DNA of 64,000 nucleotides from Paludisphaera rhizosphaerae (GCF_011065895.1 NZ_JAALCR010000002.1:372001-436000); one strand, 5' to 3'. Positions 27,406 through 35,938 are shown, counted from the first letter of the stretch. Notes: generated by a model from the sequence alone, not told the origin. Numbers and translations are program-made.

Positions 27406-27565
27406 CGTTCTTCTCCGTAGGGGGGGAAGTCGGGAGCCGGGCCGGGCCGCGGCCGAGGAGGGATCCTCGAATAAGGGCCGTGGTGAGCCCGCTCGACAAG
27501 TATTCAACCATCTGGGACGACGGGAAACAACGGGTTTCGACACTCTCGCCGGTTCTTCCGGGGGG

Positions 27566-27594
27566 TTGCCCGCCGGGAGGCGTACGTCTATCAT
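27566..27594 (+). promoter_or_regulatory. Sigma-70-type promoter of fae
   Basis: TTGCCC (27566-27571), a 17-base spacer and TATCAT (27589-27594) lie in the 301-base gap between the divergent CxxC-protein and fae genes. Initiation near 27601 would give a leader of about 106 bases. Apart from this, nothing further is recognised in the gap 27406-27706. Confidence 0.45.
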
Positions 27595-27706
27595 GCGGGT
27601 CTCGCCCGCGCGTCACTCGTTTGGAACGTGCGGAGTTCGATTGCGCGGCGGCGGTTTCGACGAACGTCGCGCGAGTTCCTTTTCTCTCTTCCGGGAGTGC
27701 GACGCG

Positions 27707-28213
27707 ATGGCCGGCGATATCCTTATGAACATCGGCGAGGCTCTGGTTGGCGAAGGCAACGAGATCGCCCACATCGACCTCTTGATCGGCAAGAAGGACG
27801 GCCCGGTCGGCGTCGCCTTCGCGAACGCCCTGGCCAACCAGTCGCACGGCCACACCAACCTGCTGGCCGTCCTCACGCCGAACCTGCTCGCCAAGCCGGC
27901 CACCGTGATGATCACGAAGGTCACGATCAAGGGGATGAAGCAGGCCGTCCAGATGTTCGGCCCCGCGCAGTCGGCGGTCGCCAAGGCCGTCGCCGACAGC
28001 GTCGCCGAAGGCGTCATCCCGGCCTCCGCGGCCGAAGACCTCGTCATCGTCTGCGGCGTGTTCATCCACCCCGAAGCCGAAGACAACGCCAAGATCCTCA
28101 AGTTCAACTATGAGGCCACCAAGCTCGCCATCGCCAACGCGATGAAGAACGAGCCCAAGATCGCCGAGATCACCGCGAAGAAGGACTCGGTCGAGCACCC
28201 CTTCGCCAAGTGA
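27707..28213 (+). CDS. fae: Formaldehyde-activating enzyme
   Basis: 168 residues, the standard length. Fae condenses formaldehyde with tetrahydromethanopterin to methylene-H4MPT, the entry step of H4MPT-linked formaldehyde oxidation. The signature is clear: GEALVGEGNEIAHIDLLIG, with the catalytic His, then GPVGVAFANALANQSHGHTNLLAVLTPNLLAKPATVMI and KQAVQMFGPAQSAVAKAV. The ATG at 27707 follows GGGAG; the longer upstream frame is not homologous. It lies 80 bases from mtdB and probably shares its transcript. H4MPT-linked C1 genes are known from planctomycetes, where they probably serve formaldehyde detoxification. Confidence 0.97.
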   Translation: MAGDILMNIGEALVGEGNEIAHIDLLIGKKDGPVGVAFANALANQSHGHTNLLAVLTPNLLAKPATVMITKVTIKGMKQAVQMFGPAQSAVAKAVADSVAEGVIPASAAEDLVIVCGVFIHPEAEDNAKILKFNYEATKLAIANAMKNEPKIAEITAKKDSVEHPFAK

Positions 28214-28293
28214 CGACCCCCGCCGACGCCGGCCGCGATCCCGCGCCGGCGTCGGCTCGCCTTCATCCCTCCCCACTGCGCGGCGAGACCGTC

Positions 28294-29169
28294 ATGGCCG
28301 ACGACAAAGCCTCGATCCTGATCCAGCTCGACGTCGACCCCCAACCCAGCGTGTTCGACGCCGTCGTCGCTGTGGATGCGAAGGTCGATCATCTCTTCCG
28401 GCACGGCGACGTCACGCCCGAGAACGTCAAGGATCTGGTCTACGGCGCTCTCTTCACGCGAGGCCCGGCCGACCTCCACCGCACGGCCCTCTTCGTCGGC
28501 GGCTCGGACGTCTCCAAGGCCGAGGCCGTGCTGGAATCGATCCGGAGCACCTTCTTCGGCCCCTTCCGCGTCTCCGTCCTTCTGGACGCCAACGGCGCGA
28601 ACACGACGGCCGCCGCCGCCGTCCTTTCGGCCGAGAAGGGAATGGGCGGATCGCTCGAAGGCGTGAACGCGGCGGTCCTGGCCGCGACCGGGCCTGTCGG
28701 CCAGCGCGTCGCCCGGCTACTGGGGAGACTCGGCGCCAAGGTCGCCGTGGGCTCCCGCGACGAAAACCGCGCTGCGAAGCTCGCCGATCAGCTTCGCGAA
28801 GCCACCGGCTCGACGTACGTACCCTTCAGCAACGCCTCGCGAGACGCGATGCAACCAGCCCTGGAACAGGCCTCGTTGATCGTCTCCGCCGGCCCTGAAG
28901 GGGCGCGGCTGCTGCCGGCCTCCCAATGGCAGGGGCTGAAGGCGCTGAAGGTCGTCGTCGACCTCAACGCCGTCCCCCCTACCGGGATCGAAGGAATCGA
29001 GCCCAACGACAAGGGCGCCGACCGCAACGGCGTCCGCGCCTGGGGCGCGCTCGGAGTCGGCGGCCTCAAGATGAAGATCCACAAGCGGGCGATCCAGGAA
29101 CTGTTCCGCTCCAACGATAAGATCCTGAACGCGGAAGAAGCGCTGGAGTTGGGTCGCGACCTCGGCTGA
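28294..29169 (+). CDS. mtdB: NAD(P)-dependent methylene-tetrahydromethanopterin dehydrogenase
   Basis: 291 residues. MtdB oxidises methylene-H4MPT to methenyl-H4MPT with NAD(P)+, the step after Fae. The N-terminal half is the pterin-binding lobe (ILIQLDVDPQPSVFDAVVAVD). The C-terminal half is a Rossmann domain with ATGPVGQRVARLLGRLGAKVAVGSR. The last third contains VDLNAVPPTGIEGIEP and WGALGVGGLKMKIHK, both characteristic. The ATG at 28294 is chosen over a GTG at 28210 because the family begins here; the Shine-Dalgarno match is weak. The cyclohydrolase (mch) and formyltransferase genes are not in the window. Confidence 0.95.
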   Translation: MADDKASILIQLDVDPQPSVFDAVVAVDAKVDHLFRHGDVTPENVKDLVYGALFTRGPADLHRTALFVGGSDVSKAEAVLESIRSTFFGPFRVSVLLDANGANTTAAAAVLSAEKGMGGSLEGVNAAVLAATGPVGQRVARLLGRLGAKVAVGSRDENRAAKLADQLREATGSTYVPFSNASRDAMQPALEQASLIVSAGPEGARLLPASQWQGLKALKVVVDLNAVPPTGIEGIEPNDKGADRNGVRAWGALGVGGLKMKIHKRAIQELFRSNDKILNAEEALELGRDLG

Positions 29170-29191
29170 AGCCGCGCCCCTCGAATCGCCT

Positions 29192-29328
29192 TAGAGCGCT
29201 GATCGCTTGGGTTGCACACGGAGCGGAGGGGTAAACGGGGACTGGCTCCGCAGCGCAGCGGAGGTGCCTGTCCCCCTTTGCTCCCCCATTCTCCTCCGCT
29301 GGACGCAATCCAAACCGACGGCGCTCTA
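29192..29328. mobile_element. MITE-like imperfect palindromic element
   Basis: About 137 non-coding bases with terminal inverted repeats. The left end at 29192-29215 matches the reverse complement of 29305-29328 at 18 of 24 positions, including the outermost 8 bases TAGAGCGC. Internal inverted pairs continue the fold: AGCGGAGG with CCTCCGCT, and GGGGACTGGCTC with GTGCCTGTCCCC. This is the layout of a miniature inverted-repeat element or large REP-like palindrome. Its right end supplies the TAG stop of the next gene. No transposase is in the window. Confidence 0.6.
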
Positions 29329-30381
29329 CGGCAGAGGGATTCCGGGAATCCGGCCGACAGTCGTGGTCTGAATTCGGCCGATGTACATATCTGAGGCGAT
29401 ATAGAGGACGCTGCCGTTCTCGCCCCAGGCGCAATTGCCGCAGGCTTCGCCGGTCGCCAGCGTGCCCAGATGCTTGCCTTCGGGCGAGAAGACCAAGACG
29501 CCGCCCGGCCCGGTCGCGAAGACGTTCCCCGCAACGTCGACCTTCATCCCATCCGGCAGTCCCTTTCGCTTGCCGGCCAGCGGCGTGACGTCGGCGAAGA
29601 CCTTGCCGGCGCCGAGGGTCCCGTCGGCCGCGACCGGGAAGGCCATCCAGATCGCGTGTTTCGGGTCGGAGTTCGCGACGTAGAGCGTCTTCTCGTCGGG
29701 AGAGAATGCGATGCCGTTGGGGAAGTCCAGCTCGCGCGTCAACAGCGTCATCGTTCCGTCGGTGGACAGCCGGTAGACGCCGCAGAAGGCCAGTTCCTTC
29801 CCCTGGTCGTGATGCTCGCCGAGCAGGCCGTAGGGCGGGTCGGTGAAGTAGTAATCGCCGTTCGATTTGAAGACGCCGTCGTTGGGGCTGTTGAAACGCT
29901 TCCCCTCGAAGCGATCGGCGAGCGTCTCGAAGCCCCCGTCGGCCTTGAGCCTACCGATGCGGCGGTCCCCGTGCTGGCAGAGTACCAGACGCCCCTGGGG
30001 GTCGAAGGTCAACCCGTTCGATCCCGGCTCGCCGCCCCGCGCGACCGTCCCCGTGTATCCGCTCGGCTTGAGGAAGTCGCCGGTCCCGCCGTCCTTCGTC
30101 CACTGGTGGACCACGTTCAAGGGAACGTCCGAGAACAAAAGCCGACGCCCAGCGGAATCCCAGACGGTCCCTTCTGACCAGTCGAAGCCCTCGGCGATCC
30201 GCTCCACTCGCGCGTTCGGGGCGATGAGCCGGTCGAAGGCTGGGTCATTCCGCTCGATGGTCCCAAGTGTCGGAGGCGACTGAGCGAAGGCGGCCCCCGT
30301 CGCCTGGAGGGTCGCGGTGACGAGCCATGCGGCGACGAACCGCTGGTGTTTTGAGATTTTCAAGCCTCGAAGCGAAGTCAT
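29326..30381 (-). CDS. Secreted SMP-30/gluconolactonase-type beta-propeller
   Basis: 351 residues with a signal peptide ending near an AFA-Q site (about residue 34). The six-bladed SMP-30 fold is clear: GFDWSEGTVWDSAGRRLLFSD with the metal-binding Glu, GSNGLTFDPQGRL, FNSPNDGVFKSNGDYYFTDPPYG with the Asn/Asp ligands, and FPNGIAFSPDEKTLYVANSD. Such enzymes hydrolyse aldonolactones using a divalent metal, here outside the cytoplasm. The last residues and the TAG stop lie inside the right arm of the MITE-like element, so the natural C-terminus may have been changed by insertion. Confidence 0.92.
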   Translation of the reverse strand: MTSLRGLKISKHQRFVAAWLVTATLQATGAAFAQSPPTLGTIERNDPAFDRLIAPNARVERIAEGFDWSEGTVWDSAGRRLLFSDVPLNVVHQWTKDGGTGDFLKPSGYTGTVARGGEPGSNGLTFDPQGRLVLCQHGDRRIGRLKADGGFETLADRFEGKRFNSPNDGVFKSNGDYYFTDPPYGLLGEHHDQGKELAFCGVYRLSTDGTMTLLTRELDFPNGIAFSPDEKTLYVANSDPKHAIWMAFPVAADGTLGAGKVFADVTPLAGKRKGLPDGMKVDVAGNVFATGPGGVLVFSPEGKHLGTLATGEACGNCAWGENGSVLYIASDMYIGRIQTTTVGRIPGIPLP

Positions 30382-30507
30382 CGTTCAGCGTCTCCCTGGG
30401 TCGGATCATTGGCGTCGCGGGAGGTCCCACGAACCGAGGCTATCCGACCACCTGGGCCGCCGCAACGATCGGCCAGCACCACGGGAACGCACCCTCCGCG
30501 CGCGCCG

Positions 30508-30540
30508 CCGCCCGGCCGCGAGAACTCGCGAGCCGGGCGG
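30508..30540 (-). terminator. Long GC-rich hairpin after the 99-residue gene
   Basis: A 9-bp outer stem CCGCCCGGC (30508-30516) with GCCGGGCGG (30532-30540) encloses a further CGCGAG/CTCGCG pairing with a minimal loop and one bulged A. It sits 31 bases past the stop of the minus-strand gene at 30572. There is no T tract, so it is a stable hairpin of terminator type rather than a classical intrinsic terminator. Confidence 0.55.
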
Positions 30541-30571
30541 TGTCAATCCAATCGTCGAGCCGGAACTTAGC

Positions 30572-30871
30572 TCAGGCGACGGCCTTCACTTCGTCGTCGG
30601 CTTCGGCCTCGTAGACGAACAGGTTGGCGCGGTGGAACTCTTCGTGGGTGACCTCGAAGTTGGCGCCGGCGATGGCCCACATCCCCTCGATCACCTCACT
30701 GGGGTCGCCTTCGGGCTCGTCCCAGGTGGCGACCATCGTCTCCTCGCCGCGAACCAGAACCTCAAGCCCCTGGTCCACCAGGTAGCTTTCGATCTCCGCG
30801 CGGTGGGCGGGGTCGACGTTGAAGGTCCAGCGGATCAACTCGATGCTCAGGGTGGTTTCTTCGGCGCTCAT
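30572..30871 (-). CDS. Small conserved-type protein of unknown function
   Basis: 99 residues, acidic, no signal peptide or membrane segment. The translation has natural composition and alternating strand/helix patterns: SIELIRWTFNVDPAHRAEIES, LVRGEETMVATWDEPEGDP and a Phe/Tyr-containing C-terminus ending EADDEVKAVA. I recognise no family. The DP/AHRAEIESYLVDQG part resembles small alpha/beta sandwich proteins, but this is not enough for a call. It is supported as a gene by codon use like its neighbours and by the strong hairpin just after it. Confidence 0.65.
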   Translation of the reverse strand: MSAEETTLSIELIRWTFNVDPAHRAEIESYLVDQGLEVLVRGEETMVATWDEPEGDPSEVIEGMWAIAGANFEVTHEEFHRANLFVYEAEADDEVKAVA

Positions 30872-31036
30872 GGCTCATCTCCCTCCGTGGATTGCATGAT
30901 CCCGACGTCTCTTCTCCCATCGACCCCTTCACGACACGGCTTGAACCAACGCCCATCCACGTGACAAGATCAAGTAAGCGTTGATCCACTGGGCGAACCC
31001 CGTGGGGTCGCGCCGAGTGTCAGGAGCATGCAGGCT

Positions 31037-31441
31037 ATGACGATTGTTCAGAAAATGCGGAGCGAACTCACCCCAGCGATGAAGGCTCGCGACAAGGCCA
31101 AGACCGATTTTCTTCGGTACTGGATCGCCCAACTTACACTGGGCACCGGCGAGGAAATGGCCGACGCCGACGCGATCAAGAAGATGCGCAGCGTCCTGAA
31201 GGAGGCGAGATCGGGCGTCACGACGTTCACCGCCGAGGAAGTGGCCCAACTCAGCCAGTGGGTTCCCGCCAGCCTGAGCCCTGAACAGATCCGGGAGGCG
31301 CTCGCGCCGGCGGCCGAACAGATTCGTTCGGCCCCCAAGGATGGAATGGCGCTGGGAATCGCCATGAAAACGCTGGCGGGAAAGCAGGTCGAGACGGAAG
31401 ACGTCAAGGCGGCGGTGTCGGCCATTCGCAGCGAAGCTTGA
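31037..31441 (+). CDS. GatB/YqeY domain protein
   Basis: 134 residues. YqeY-type proteins correspond to the tRNA-binding tail of GatB in the tRNA-dependent amidotransferase, but occur free with an uncertain role. Typical features are IVQKMRSELTPAMKARDKAKTDFLRYWIAQL at the start, EEVAQLSQWVPASLSPEQIREAL and the DGMALGIAMKTLAGK C-terminal region. Two ATGs compete. The first, at 31028, has its AGGAG only 1 base away, too close to work well. The second, at 31037, has proper spacing and matches the family N-terminus, so it is chosen. It is followed directly by a hairpin terminator. Confidence 0.9.
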   Translation: MTIVQKMRSELTPAMKARDKAKTDFLRYWIAQLTLGTGEEMADADAIKKMRSVLKEARSGVTTFTAEEVAQLSQWVPASLSPEQIREALAPAAEQIRSAPKDGMALGIAMKTLAGKQVETEDVKAAVSAIRSEA

Positions 31442-31447
31442 CCCTCC

Positions 31448-31485
31448 GGGAGCCGATTGTTTAACGTAAATGCCAGTCGGCTCCC
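31448..31485 (+). terminator. Hairpin terminator-like structure after YqeY
   Basis: GGGAGCCGA (31448-31456) pairs perfectly with TCGGCTCCC (31477-31485) around a 20-base AT-rich loop, starting 6 bases after the yqeY stop. No T tract follows. Confidence 0.55.
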
Positions 31486-31526
31486 GAGTCCGGCCCACGC
31501 CCCGCTGACCCTTGAGGCGGAACCGC

Positions 31527-33707
31527 ATGCTCGTCCGTCCTACCCTCCGACTGGCTGGGGGCTTCGCGATGGCCCTGGCAGCCGTCGCGCCCGTCGGTGC
31601 GCAAGAGCCGAAGGACGTGGCCGCCAGGGCCCAGAACATCCTCACTTCGCGCTGTCTTAAATGCCACGGCGGCGAGAAAACCCGCGGCGGCCTGCGCGTG
31701 GATGGTCGCGAATCCCTGCTCAAGGGAGGCGAGCTCGGCCCGGCCGTCGACCCCGCGACCCCGGCCGAGAGCCTTCTCCTCAAGGCGGTTCGCTACGAGG
31801 ACGGTCTGGAGATGCCCCCCTCGGGCAAGCTTCCGGAGGCCGAGGTCAAGACGCTGGCTGAGTGGGTCGCCGCCGGCGCTCCCTGGTCGGGAGAGACGAC
31901 GCCCGCCCCCACATCCGCCGAACCGGCGAAGCCGGCCGTCGCCACGACCGCCTCCTGGCCCTACCGCCAGGTCGTCCGCCCGGTCGTCCCGACAGTCAAC
32001 GGCCGCGACTGGTCTCGGAACCCGATCGACGCCTTCATTCTGGCCCAACTCGAGCCCGCCAAGCTCGCCCCTGCCCCCGAGGCCGATCGCCGGACGCTGA
32101 TCCGTCGCGCCACCTTCGACCTGATCGGCCTGCCGCCGACTCCCGCCGAGGTCGAGGCCTTTGAGGCTGATCCCGCCCCGGACGCCTACGATCGGCTGGT
32201 CGACCGCCTACTCTCCTCGCCCCAGTACGGCGAGGCCTGGGGACGGCACTGGCTGGACCTGGTCCGCTACGCCGAGACCAACGGCTACGAGCGTGACGCC
32301 GGCAAGCCGTACATCTGGCGGTACCGCGATTACGTCATCAACGCCTTCAACAATGACAAGTCGTTCGACCGGTTCATCCTCGAACAGCTCGCTGGTGACG
32401 AGATCGCCCCGGACTCGGTCGAGGAGCAGGTCGCCACGGGCTTCTATCGGCTCGGCCTCTGGGACGACGAACCGGCCGACAAACCCCAGGCGCGTTACGA
32501 CACGTTGGACGGCATCGTCTCGACGGTCGGCCAGGTCTTCCTGGGAATGACCGTCAACTGCGCCCGCTGCCACGACCACAAAAAAGACCCGATCCCTCAG
32601 TCCGACTACTACCGGTTGCTCGCCTTTTTCATCGACATGGGCGGGCAAGACGGGCTGGCGACCTCGAAAGTCGGACCGGAGGCCGTGGAGGTGATGGCGG
32701 CTCGCGAACGGGGACGCGCTGAGGCCCACGTCCTCCTGCGAGGCAACCCCAACCTCACGGGCCCCAAGGTCGAGCCGGGCGTCCCCGGCGTACTCGACAA
32801 CGGCCAGGCGACTTTCGGGACGGGCTCCGGCAAGCGTCGGGCGCTCGCCGAATGGCTTGCCGACCGGCGAAACCCGATGACGGCCCGGGTGCTGGCCAAT
32901 CGGCTCTGGCAGTACCACTTCGGCCGGGGCCTGGTCCCCTCCCCCAACGACTTCGGCAGTCTCGGCGAGCCTTCCACGCATCCGGAACTGCTCGACTGGC
33001 TGGCCTCGGAACTGGTCGACGGCGGTTGGAAGATCAAGCGCATGCATCGTTTGATCATGCTGTCGAGCGCCTACCGGATGTCGTCGCGGCCGTCGAAAGA
33101 GGCTCTCGCGAAAGATCCAGGCAATCAGAAGTTTCAGCACTTCCCCATGCGGCGGATGACGGCCGAGGAAGTCCGCGACTCCATGCTGGCCGTCGCCGGC
33201 GTGCTCAACCCCAAGGCCGCCGGCCCGGCCGTCTGCCCGCCGATCCCCGCCGAAGTGCTTGCGGGGCAGTCGCAACCCGGCAAGGGGTGGAAGGTCGCGT
33301 CCCCCGAGGAGTCGGCTCGCCGGAGCGTTTACGTCCACATCAAGCGTTCTCTCGCGCTGCCGATCCTGGCCACCCACGACGCGGCCGACACCGACTCCAG
33401 TTGCCCCGTCCGATACACGACGACCGTTCCCACCCAGGCGCTCGGCCTCCTGAACGGGTCGTTCTCCAACGAACAGGCGGAGAAGCTGGCCGACCGGCTG
33501 GCCGCCGGAAATCCGGGCGACCTTGCCGGGCAGGTTCGTCGTGCCGTCCTGCTGACGACGGGCCGCGAACCGACGGCCGACGAGACGAAGAGGGACGTCG
33601 CCTTCATCCTCTCGCTCCGGGAAGAGGCGGGTCTTTCCGAGCGAGCGGCGCTCGTTCAATACGCGTTGCTTTCGCTCAACGCCAACGCATTCCTTTATAT
33701 CGACTGA
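31527..33707 (+). CDS. Planctomycete cytochrome-type protein (PSCyt1-PSCyt2/DUF1549-PSD1/DUF1553)
   Basis: 726 residues with a signal peptide ending near GAQE. The N-terminal cytochrome c-like PSCyt1 domain has CLKCHGGEKTRGGLRVD, with its haem motif near residue 43. The DUF1549 domain follows (IDAFILAQLEPAKLAP, then FDLIGLPPTPAEVEAF), with a second haem-like motif CARCHDHKKDPI near residue 345. The C-terminal DUF1553 domain has RVLANRLWQYHFGRGLV and FGSLGEPSTHPELLDWLA. These proteins are expanded in planctomycetes and are thought to work in extracytoplasmic glycan breakdown with their DUF1501 partner, but no reaction is established. Start at 31527 chosen on the signal peptide and a GAGG site. 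It lies 11 bases before the DUF1501 gene. Confidence 0.95.
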   Translation: MLVRPTLRLAGGFAMALAAVAPVGAQEPKDVAARAQNILTSRCLKCHGGEKTRGGLRVDGRESLLKGGELGPAVDPATPAESLLLKAVRYEDGLEMPPSGKLPEAEVKTLAEWVAAGAPWSGETTPAPTSAEPAKPAVATTASWPYRQVVRPVVPTVNGRDWSRNPIDAFILAQLEPAKLAPAPEADRRTLIRRATFDLIGLPPTPAEVEAFEADPAPDAYDRLVDRLLSSPQYGEAWGRHWLDLVRYAETNGYERDAGKPYIWRYRDYVINAFNNDKSFDRFILEQLAGDEIAPDSVEEQVATGFYRLGLWDDEPADKPQARYDTLDGIVSTVGQVFLGMTVNCARCHDHKKDPIPQSDYYRLLAFFIDMGGQDGLATSKVGPEAVEVMAARERGRAEAHVLLRGNPNLTGPKVEPGVPGVLDNGQATFGTGSGKRRALAEWLADRRNPMTARVLANRLWQYHFGRGLVPSPNDFGSLGEPSTHPELLDWLASELVDGGWKIKRMHRLIMLSSAYRMSSRPSKEALAKDPGNQKFQHFPMRRMTAEEVRDSMLAVAGVLNPKAAGPAVCPPIPAEVLAGQSQPGKGWKVASPEESARRSVYVHIKRSLALPILATHDAADTDSSCPVRYTTTVPTQALGLLNGSFSNEQAEKLADRLAAGNPGDLAGQVRRAVLLTTGREPTADETKRDVAFILSLREEAGLSERAALVQYALLSLNANAFLYID

Positions 33708-33718
33708 GGACGACGCCC

Positions 33719-35179
33719 ATGCAACGCCAAGGCGACTTCTGCGGCCGAACCCGCCGCGAGTTCCTCTGGGAAGCCGGCGGCGGCTTCACGGCCGCGGCGC
33801 TGGCCGGATTGCTCTCGCAGGACGGCTTCCTCGGTCGCCAGGCTCGCGCGGCCGACGGCGTGACGCCGTTCGTCAACCCGCTCGCCCCCAAGGCCCCGCC
33901 CAAGCTGGGGAAGGCCAAGAGCGTCATCTTCCTGTTCATGTACGGCGGCCCCAGCCACGTCGACACCTTTGACTACAAGCCCCAGCTTTACGGGCTCGAC
34001 GGCAAGACGATCGAGGTGAAGACGTTCGGCCGCAGCGGCAAGAAGAACGAGGGCCGCGTCGTTGGGCCCAAGTGGCAGTTCCGCCCTTACGGCGAATCTG
34101 GCAAGATGATCTCCGACCTCTTCCCCAACCTGGGGACGTGCGTCGACGACATGGCCTTCATCCACTCCATGTACGCCGAGTCGCCGATCCACGGTTCGGC
34201 CATGCTCATGATGAACTCGGGCCGGATCCTCAGCGGCCATCCCTGCCTGGGCTCGTGGGTCACCTACGGTCTCGGGAGCGAGAACCAGGACCTCCCGGGC
34301 TTCGTCGTGATGCTCGACAAGACCGGCGGCCCGATCAGCGGCGCCAAGAACTGGTCGAGCGGCTACATGCCGGCCGTTTATCAGGGGACTGTCATCCGTG
34401 CGGATGGCATCCCGATCCACGACCTCGCCCCGCCCCCGGGCGTCGAGCGTTCACTCCAGCGCCGAGTTCTGGACCGACTCCGCGAGAAGAACGAGGAGCA
34501 CCGAGCGCCCCGGACCGACAATTCCGAGCTGGCCGCGCGCATCGCTAGCTACGAGCTGGCCTTCCAGATGCAGCAGCATGCCCCCGAGGCCGTTGATTAT
34601 GGCCAGGAGAGCGAGGAGACGAAGGCTCTTTACGGCATCGACCGCCCCGAGACGGCCGACTTCGGCCGCAAGTGCCTGCTGGCCCGCCGGCTCGTGGAGC
34701 GTGGCGTCCGGTTCATCCAGGTCTATTCGGGCGGCGCCCACAACGACGACAACTGGGACGCCCACGGCGACCTGGTCGCCAACCACACCCGCCACGCCGG
34801 CCGGACCGACAAGCCGATCGCAGGGCTCATCAAGGACCTCAAGCGCCGCGGGCTTCTCGACGAAACCCTGATCGTCTGGGGCGGCGAGTTCGGCCGTCAG
34901 CCAACCGCTGAATACGAGAAGGGGACCGGCCGCGACCATAACTCCTACGGCTTCACCGTCTGGATGGCCGGCGGCGGCATCAAGGGGGGCGTGAGCGTCG
35001 GCACGACCGACGAGATCGGCAGCCGCGCCGTCGACGACCGCTTCCACGTCAAGAACCTGCACGCGACGATCCTGAACCAGCTCGGCTTCAACCCGGACGC
35101 CCTTTCGTACTTCTACGGCGGGCTCGACCAGAAGCTGGTCGGCGTCGAGGGTGCGGAGCCGATCCACCAGCTCGTTTGA
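33719..35179 (+). CDS. DUF1501 family protein, Tat-exported
   Basis: 486 residues. The N-terminus has a twin-arginine signal (CGRTRREFLWEAGGG, then an Ala/Leu core), so it is exported folded. The body matches DUF1501, a sulfatase/alkaline-phosphatase-like fold: SVIFLFMYGGPSHVDTFDYKP at the start, GRKCLLARRLVERGVRFIQVYSGG in the middle, and DETLIVWGGEFGRQPTAE with GTGRDHNSYGFTVWMAGGGIKGG near the end. DUF1501 proteins nearly always follow DUF1549/DUF1553 partners, as here (11 bases apart). Their biochemical role is not established. The longer open frame upstream is a shadow of the partner gene. Confidence 0.95.
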   Translation: MQRQGDFCGRTRREFLWEAGGGFTAAALAGLLSQDGFLGRQARAADGVTPFVNPLAPKAPPKLGKAKSVIFLFMYGGPSHVDTFDYKPQLYGLDGKTIEVKTFGRSGKKNEGRVVGPKWQFRPYGESGKMISDLFPNLGTCVDDMAFIHSMYAESPIHGSAMLMMNSGRILSGHPCLGSWVTYGLGSENQDLPGFVVMLDKTGGPISGAKNWSSGYMPAVYQGTVIRADGIPIHDLAPPPGVERSLQRRVLDRLREKNEEHRAPRTDNSELAARIASYELAFQMQQHAPEAVDYGQESEETKALYGIDRPETADFGRKCLLARRLVERGVRFIQVYSGGAHNDDNWDAHGDLVANHTRHAGRTDKPIAGLIKDLKRRGLLDETLIVWGGEFGRQPTAEYEKGTGRDHNSYGFTVWMAGGGIKGGVSVGTTDEIGSRAVDDRFHVKNLHATILNQLGFNPDALSYFYGGLDQKLVGVEGAEPIHQLV

Positions 35180-35200
35180 ACCCAGCCGGAGTCTCTCTCC

Positions 35201-35929
35201 ATGAAACGGCTGTCGACGCTCCCTGCGCTTTTCCTATTCCTCGTCGGCTCCGCCTTTGCGGAGCCTCCGACGACCAAAAACGCCGAGTGCCGACGAGCCG
35301 TCGAGCCGCCTAAGCTCGACGGCAAGCTCGACGACCGCTGCTGGCGCGACGCCAAACCGATCACGGAGTTCGCCGCCTTCTGGATCGGCGAATCTCGACC
35401 CGGCACAAAAGCCATGCTCGCCTGGGACGACGAGTTTCTCTACTACGCGGGCGAGATGTCCGACGCCGAGCTTCGCGCCTCGGGCCGGAATCGCAACGAC
35501 CACCTCTGGGAGGGGGACGTCTTCGAGATGTTCTTCAAACCGCGCGACGATCAGCCCGCCTACTACGAGTTCCAGGCCAATCCGCTTGCCAGTGTCTTTG
35601 AGGTGGCTTTCCCGAAGCGTGGGCCGCTCGGGCACGCGTTCAACCAGGAGCCGGTGCTGGGGAACGAGGCGGTCGTGGCCCTGCAGGGGACGCTCGACCG
35701 ACCGGGCGACATCGACGAAGGGTGGACGGTCGAGGGGCGAATCCCCTGGAAGGCCTTCACCCCCACGGGCGGGCGACCGAAGTCCGGCGACGCCTGGAAG
35801 TTCGCCATCTGTCGATACGATTACGGAGCGGAAGGGACCAAACCCACCACGATGAGTTCGGCCCCGCTCACCCTCCAGAGCTTCCACCGCTTCGAGGACT
35901 ACGGCGTCCTGAAGTTCGTCGGACCCTGA
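35201..35929 (+). CDS. Secreted CBM9-like carbohydrate-binding protein
   Basis: 242 residues with a signal peptide cut near residue 20 (SAFA-E). The mature protein is one CBM9-like beta-sandwich: LDGKLDDRCWRDAKPIT, then AMLAWDDEFLYYAGEMSD, the LWEGDVFEMFF signature and WTVEGRIPWKAF. Domains of this type bind sugars or act as ligand modules. It starts 21 bases after the DUF1501 gene and is probably the third gene of that operon, which supports a glycan-related role for the set. Its end is 9 bases from the end of the convergent helicase gene. Confidence 0.88.
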   Translation: MKRLSTLPALFLFLVGSAFAEPPTTKNAECRRAVEPPKLDGKLDDRCWRDAKPITEFAAFWIGESRPGTKAMLAWDDEFLYYAGEMSDAELRASGRNRNDHLWEGDVFEMFFKPRDDQPAYYEFQANPLASVFEVAFPKRGPLGHAFNQEPVLGNEAVVALQGTLDRPGDIDEGWTVEGRIPWKAFTPTGGRPKSGDAWKFAICRYDYGAEGTKPTTMSSAPLTLQSFHRFEDYGVLKFVGP

Positions 35930-35938
35930 CCTGGGTCG

